A stretch of 64,000 nt of DNA from DASUPK01 sp963831605 (GTDB taxonomy: Bacteria; Actinomycetota; Thermoleophilia; Solirubrobacterales; 70-9): contig CAWHQR010000001.1 of the NCBI GenBank assembly GCA_963831605.1, positions 202,477 through 266,476 of the forward strand. Reading direction: 5' to 3'. Shown here one piece after another: positions 60,204 through 64,000 of this stretch. The notes beneath the pieces were generated by a model. It was not told the DNA's origin. It saw nothing but the letters and a program-made list of their open reading frames with translations, and did not search any database. The stretch's first letter is position 1; each line of letters begins with the position of its first letter. The translations under genes and the position numbers were made by a program.

Positions 60204-61501
60204 CAGTACCCCGTCCGGTGCAGGGTTGAATCCGGGACCGGAAGCAGGCCTATGGAGCTTGCCTCGGAGCGGCAAGGCTCACCCTGTTCGTGGCGGTCGA
60301 TCTCATCCGCGAATATCCGTAACGAGCTGGCGATGAATCGAAGGGCGCCGTCCGGGTGGCTGCAGGCGCCGCGCCCGGCGATGTCCGCGGCCCAGCGTTC
60401 GATCCAGCGGTGGGTGCCTGGCTCGGCGCGGTAGTCGCTGATCTCCTCGAAGACTTTGGCGACCGCTGCAAGGCCATAGAGGCAGGGGCCACATTGACCG
60501 GCGGACTCATCGGCCAAGTACCGAGCCACGCGCGCGCTCTCAATCACCCCACAGGCCGCCTTCGGCAAGGCGACGATCACACCCGGCCCCATGTTCGCTC
60601 CGGCGGCACGGAGGCTCGCATGTCCCAGGCGCAGCTTTGCTCCGACGTCGGGCGCAAACCAACTACCGGCATAGCCACCGACCAGGAACGCCTGAAGCGG
60701 GGCGGTCGGACCTCCCGCTGCATTCAGGAGCGTTACCAGAGGCGTTCCGCCCGCGATCTCATAAACCCCGGGTGAGGCGACGGCTCCCGTGATGGTGATC
60801 AGGGTCGATCCCGGATCCTCGGCGGTTCCCACTTCCCGGTACCAGTCCCCGCCGTAGCGGGCGATGAGGGCGAGGCTCGCAAGGGTCTCGACGTTGTGGA
60901 TCAGCGTCGGCCGGCCGCGAACGCCGCGCTCGTACGGACGCGGCGGCACAAATGTCGGCTTGCCGGGGCCGCCGTTCAGGTGATCGACGATCGCGCTCTC
61001 CTCACCGGCGACGTAGCCATTGGAGACTTCGACGAGAGCCGGATTGATGGGATCGATCCCACCAGTCCTGCGTTCATCGAGTGCCCAGCCGATCGCGCGG
61101 ATGGCGTCGTCTGCCCCCCGCTTAATGCAGATCGCGGCTTCCTGAGCATTGACGGCCGCAGCCGCGGCCGCTACCCCATCGAGAACGAGGTGCGGAGCGC
61201 CCGCAAGCAGAAACTCGTCCTTCTCGCTCGTTGGCTCGCCCTCGGCACCGTTGGCTATGAGAAATGGCCGGCGGGATCCGGCCGCCGCGACAGTCCTCAT
61301 CTTCGTGCCAGCGGGGAATCCCGCTCCGCCATGACCCCGCAATCCGCTTCGCTCCACAGTCTCGATCAACTCCTCGGCCCTTCCTCGGTGAGGCAGAGGG
61401 CCGAGATGCTCGGAATGCTCCTGCAGGCTGAGGGGAGATCGGAGGTCCGCCGAGACGAGTAAGCGCGGAAGCTTGGACGGCTTGTCTGTCTTCGTGCTCA
61501 C
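60203..61501 (-). CDS. NuoF-like NAD(P)H-binding flavoprotein
   Basis: A 432-residue relative of complex I subunit F. The FMN/NADH region is visible as GLRGHGGAGFPAGTKMRTVA and LIANGAEGEPTSEKDEFLL, followed by the SLBB segment (LITITGAVASPGVYEIAGG). The iron-sulfur region reads ESAGQCGPCLYG and later GACSHPDGA: the first Cys of the usual SCGxCxPC is Ala, leaving three ligands. No other Nuo subunits are present. Start ATG 61501 overlaps the membrane gene stop. Likely oxidises NAD(P)H and passes electrons to the ferredoxin or membrane protein. Confidence 0.85.
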   Translation of the reverse strand: MSTKTDKPSKLPRLLVSADLRSPLSLQEHSEHLGPLPHRGRAEELIETVERSGLRGHGGAGFPAGTKMRTVAAAGSRRPFLIANGAEGEPTSEKDEFLLAGAPHLVLDGVAAAAAAVNAQEAAICIKRGADDAIRAIGWALDERRTGGIDPINPALVEVSNGYVAGEESAIVDHLNGGPGKPTFVPPRPYERGVRGRPTLIHNVETLASLALIARYGGDWYREVGTAEDPGSTLITITGAVASPGVYEIAGGTPLVTLLNAAGGPTAPLQAFLVGGYAGSWFAPDVGAKLRLGHASLRAAGANMGPGVIVALPKAACGVIESARVARYLADESAGQCGPCLYGLAAVAKVFEEISDYRAEPGTHRWIERWAADIAGRGACSHPDGALRFIASSLRIFADEIDRHEQGEPCRSEASSIGLLPVPDSTLHRTGY

Positions 61502-62589
61502 TGGCTGCTGCCTCCAGCGCTTTGGGCGTTAACCCTTCCCGAGACTGTCTGGCTGGCCTGATTTACGGAGAGGGAGATGTTCAAGTCGACTGGGGCGCTG
61601 GACCCGTGGGCGACCCTGGCATCTATCTGCGACCCCTGCAAGGCGGAGATTCTCCCCGTGTAGGCTCCGGCGACTCCCGACGGGCTGAAGGTCACCGAGC
61701 CCTCACTCATCGCAACCCCGCCTCCCTCCAGCGGCTGGCCGACTAGTCGTACGACAAGGTTTCCCGCGCTGTCGCCGCTCATTGTCATCGAAAGATTCAC
61801 GGCTACCTGCCCCGCAGGCGCGCGGCCCTGTTGGATGCTGCCGCTCAGCTGGGCGCTCAGCGGAAGGCGCAGGCCCGATGACGAGGCCGGGACGCCGGCG
61901 GGCTGGGCGGAGGCCAGAAGCGACGCGGGGGTTCCCGCTCTACGCGCCCAACCCGAGGCCAGGGGCCCTGCAGCGACCCAAACCAACAGCGTCGGAGTGC
62001 CCAGCACGAGCATGGTTGCCGCGAGCTTTCGCCGCCCCAGGTGGCTCGGCCAACCCTCCCTCGTTCGCCAGCCGGCGGCGATAACAACGGCCGTGAGGCA
62101 TGCGGTGCTCAGCGCGAGCATCCAAAATGACCGCGTGTCCGTGCCCGTTCCCAATCCGTGCAGGAGCGCCAACGGCCAGCACGCATAAGCGGCCCAATGC
62201 ACGACGCGCCAGGTCTTGTGACCCAGGCGCATTCGAGCCAGGCTCGTCAAAGTGACCGCCAAGAGAATGTCGAATGCCAGCGCGCCGAGCCCTAGCCATA
62301 GCGGACGGTAGGCAGACACGAAGGGGACGACGACGTCCGTGATCCTGACCGGGGCAAAGCTGTCGAGGACGGCCGAGACGATGTGAATGGAAAGGGTCAT
62401 GAGCGCCAACAGCGAGACGTTGCGATGGAGGCCATCCAGGACGAACCGTGGCCAACGCTCGCTGCTCCAGCGGCTTACTTCGACGACGCCGAGCACCACG
62501 GTCGCCGTGAGCAGCAACAGGGAAACCGCTCCGCCCGCCCGGGTCAGGTACCACCACGCGCTGGGGGCGACGGCCAGGACGGGGGTCAT
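61498..62589 (-). CDS. Ferric-reductase-like transmembrane protein
   Basis: A 363-residue protein with about six N-terminal helices containing two pairs of likely haem-b histidines (LDGLHRNVSLLALMTLSIHI and WRVVHWAAYACWPLALLHGL), as in the ferric reductase/NOX/YedZ superfamily. After a final helix (AATMLVLGTPTLLVWVAAG) comes an external Ser/Gly/Ala-rich beta domain of about 150 residues (GRISALQGSQIDARVAHGSS). It would move electrons across the membrane. The start is ATG 62589; it overlaps ApbE by four bases. Confidence 0.82.
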   Translation of the reverse strand: MTPVLAVAPSAWWYLTRAGGAVSLLLLTATVVLGVVEVSRWSSERWPRFVLDGLHRNVSLLALMTLSIHIVSAVLDSFAPVRITDVVVPFVSAYRPLWLGLGALAFDILLAVTLTSLARMRLGHKTWRVVHWAAYACWPLALLHGLGTGTDTRSFWMLALSTACLTAVVIAAGWRTREGWPSHLGRRKLAATMLVLGTPTLLVWVAAGPLASGWARRAGTPASLLASAQPAGVPASSSGLRLPLSAQLSGSIQQGRAPAGQVAVNLSMTMSGDSAGNLVVRLVGQPLEGGGVAMSEGSVTFSPSGVAGAYTGRISALQGSQIDARVAHGSSAPVDLNISLSVNQASQTVSGRVNAQSAGGSSQ

Positions 62590-63491
62590 ACCGCCACCTC
62601 CGCCGGCCATTCGGCGAGGCGAAGCACCGTGCCCTCTGCGCTGACCAAACGACTTGGAAGTCCAAGTCCCTCGAGCCACGCTGGCGCTCGCCTTCCGCGA
62701 ATAATTGCCGCCGTGCTCGCGGTATTCGCGTCCACGCAGGATCGCGCGGCGACGCTCACGGTTCGCCATACGACGGGCGCGCTATCGCCACTGCGCGGAT
62801 CGATGATGTGATGCTTGGGTCGTCCGCCTGCGACCCAGTGCCGGACGGTAGTACTCGAGGTTGCGAGGCCACCGCCGCTGAGGCACACCGTCTCTGCCGC
62901 CTCGTCGAGATCAGCACCGTGGTCGTCGTCGAGTTGCACCCGCCAACCGCCGGCGGGGGGCGTTCCCGCAATTGAGATATCTCCCCCAAGGTTGACCAGG
63001 ACCCCTCCATGCACGCTTTCGCTGATCCGACGTGCCGTTCGGTCGGCTGCGAGAGCCTTGGCCGTCGCTCCTAGGTCGAGTTCGACTCCCGGCGGTGCGC
63101 TTATCGTTCTCGTCGCCCGATCCACCTTGATGGACTGCCAGCCGGGGATCGGCCTCGATGGGGCCGAGGCAACGTCGGAACGTTTCAGGAGTTCAAAATC
63201 ACGGTCGTAGCCGACGGCTCGCATGGCCGCCCCCACCGTCGGGTCCACGTCGCCATCGGTGAGCCGCGCGGCTCGCAGTGATACGTCGACCGCTTCCAGG
63301 AAGAGGTCGCTGGCTGCGATCGCGTGGCCACCGGCCTGGTTCAACCGGGAGACCTCCGAATCGGAACGAAAGCGGCTGCACGCTTGATCGATTGCTGCAA
63401 TCTCCTCCGCGAGGATCGAGCGCGCGTGGTCAAGCATCACTGGTTCGGTGAGAAATATGGCCGCGGTGGTACCCAGTGCTGGCCAAGCCAC
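62586..63491 (-). CDS. apbE: FAD:protein FMN transferase (ApbE)
   Basis: A 301-residue flavin transferase: FRSDSEVSRLNQAGG, VDPTVGAAMRAVGYDRDFEL, LDLGATAKALAADRTARRIS, VNLGGDISIAG and HHIIDPRSGDSAPV are the family signatures in order. ApbE attaches FMN through phosphate to Thr/Ser in target proteins, normally at SGAT-type sites; I see no such site in the other operon proteins. Periplasmic export is not obvious because no signal peptide is visible. Confidence 0.9.
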   Translation of the reverse strand: MAWPALGTTAAIFLTEPVMLDHARSILAEEIAAIDQACSRFRSDSEVSRLNQAGGHAIAASDLFLEAVDVSLRAARLTDGDVDPTVGAAMRAVGYDRDFELLKRSDVASAPSRPIPGWQSIKVDRATRTISAPPGVELDLGATAKALAADRTARRISESVHGGVLVNLGGDISIAGTPPAGGWRVQLDDDHGADLDEAAETVCLSGGGLATSSTTVRHWVAGGRPKHHIIDPRSGDSAPVVWRTVSVAARSCVDANTASTAAIIRGRRAPAWLEGLGLPSRLVSAEGTVLRLAEWPAEVAV

Positions 63492-63503
63492 TGACTTCAG
63501 CTC

Positions 63504-63857
63504 CTAGGAGCCGCCTGAAACGACCACCGGTGGGGAAACTGCCGGCAAAGGGGGCGCCGACGGTGGGGCAATCGCCTGACTGTTTTCGTCTGAGCCACCG
63601 GACGGCGAGACAGACGATGGTGGCGATTGGGGCTCGGCGGTCGCAGCCGCGGACTGACGAGTCGGCGAGGGGGTTGATCGCCCAGGCTTTGTCTGAGCGA
63701 CCCAACCGGCGAGGACGCCGACCACGATCACTGCGCCAACACCCGCCCGGCGCGTAATACGAGAAACGCGCTCGAGGCCCGCATCCCGCGCTGCAACGCG
63801 TGGGTTCAATCGAGGGTCGTGCCGTGGATTCACGGGGTGCGATTGTCCGCGAACCAC
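63504..63857 (-). CDS. Membrane-anchored Pro/Ser-rich protein, 117 aa
   Basis: A cytoplasmic basic N-terminus, one helix (GVGAVIVVGVLAGWVAQT) and a Pro/Ser/Gly-rich external tail with no cysteines. It is 12 bases upstream of apbE on the same strand and is the first gene of the electron-transfer operon. Function unknown; could be a spacer or an anchor for an FMN-bearing partner. A later start is possible. Confidence 0.6.
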   Translation of the reverse strand: MVRGQSHPVNPRHDPRLNPRVAARDAGLERVSRITRRAGVGAVIVVGVLAGWVAQTKPGRSTPSPTRQSAAATAEPQSPPSSVSPSGGSDENSQAIAPPSAPPLPAVSPPVVVSGGS

Positions 63858-64000
63858 CCTAAGTCGGCGTTAGGCGATGGTGAGAACCTTCTTAGGAAGG
63901 TGCATAGTGCGGGTCTCACCTAACCCACGCAGACCCGTCGCCTTTGCCTAACGCGCACAGCGGGACGGATCCGCCTTCGCTGCCGCTTTCCATGCAAAGC
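63858..64000. other. Upstream region of the electron-transfer operon
   Basis: No coding frame; the promoter of the minus-strand operon should lie here. Two TTAGG/CCTAA-type half sites (near 63,890 and 63,919) are present, but I cannot assign them to a regulator. Confidence 0.35.

Overview
The window is GC-rich chromosomal DNA from an actinobacterium. Gene content points to the Thermoleophilia/Solirubrobacterales type: a large set of small SnoaL-like proteins beginning MSEENVE, actinobacterial secreted and zinc-binding families, a c-di-AMP riboswitch of actinobacterial type and no outer-membrane genes. The taxonomic placement is inference from gene families, not from a marker gene.

Layout. 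1-5.1 kb: an O-methyltransferase, an acetyltransferase, a UPF0173 hydrolase, an R2lox-like di-metal oxidase and an ECF sigma factor fused to an anti-sigma-like domain. 5.3-7.4 kb: a frameshifted drug exporter with a divergent MarR regulator, then tRNA-Leu(UAA). 7.5-16.9 kb: a thiamine-binding protein and an amino-sugar/beta-glucoside uptake system (ROK regulator, ABC ATPase, BadF-type sugar kinase, GH4 glycosidase, two permeases, lipoprotein binding protein) with a divergent SIS sugar isomerase/deaminase. 17-25.7 kb: a mixed housekeeping stretch with a class III adenylate cyclase, an IlvG-like ThDP enzyme and RecQ. 25.8-35.1 kb: an aldo-keto reductase, a broken polyamine-binding protein, a nitrilase-family amidase, a cold-shock protein, a lipid-modification pair (cyclopropane synthase and delta-9 desaturase, divergent), an orphan amino-acid binding lipoprotein and secreted proteins. 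35.1-42.5 kb: an FTR1 iron permease, a MarR/MFS pair with a palindromic operator over the marR start codon, a FAD oxidase, a Ppx/GppA phosphatase, and a CAP-domain secreted protein behind a c-di-AMP riboswitch.

42.8-58.7 kb is an accessory island in the initiator tRNA gene. Exactly 50 bp of the tRNA-fMet 3' half is repeated at 58,648. A third degenerate copy of the whole attachment unit (tRNA end, hairpin, doubled GGGCATCAA) sits at 54.3 kb and a shorter scrap at 52.7 kb, so the island looks like stacked insertions whose integrases are gone. It carries remnants of defence genes (HsdM, AIPR), many small stress-type proteins (DUF892/YciE ferritin-like, basic Lys/Ala-rich proteins, small membrane proteins), and seven intact plus several broken SnoaL-like genes. 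Five of the intact genes form a head-to-tail array in which the protein bodies differ strongly but the first about seven and last about nine residues, and the DNA around each junction, are nearly constant. Two unrelated genes in the island (46.8 and 49.1 kb) share an approximately 145-nt leader with compensatory base changes, including the first six codons; it looks like a structured cis-regulatory RNA that I cannot assign to a known family.

58.8-64 kb returns to chromosomal genes: a methyltransferase, then a minus-strand operon for electron transfer (3Fe-4S-type ferredoxin, NuoF-like flavoprotein, ferric-reductase-like membrane protein, ApbE flavin transferase, membrane-anchored Pro-rich protein).
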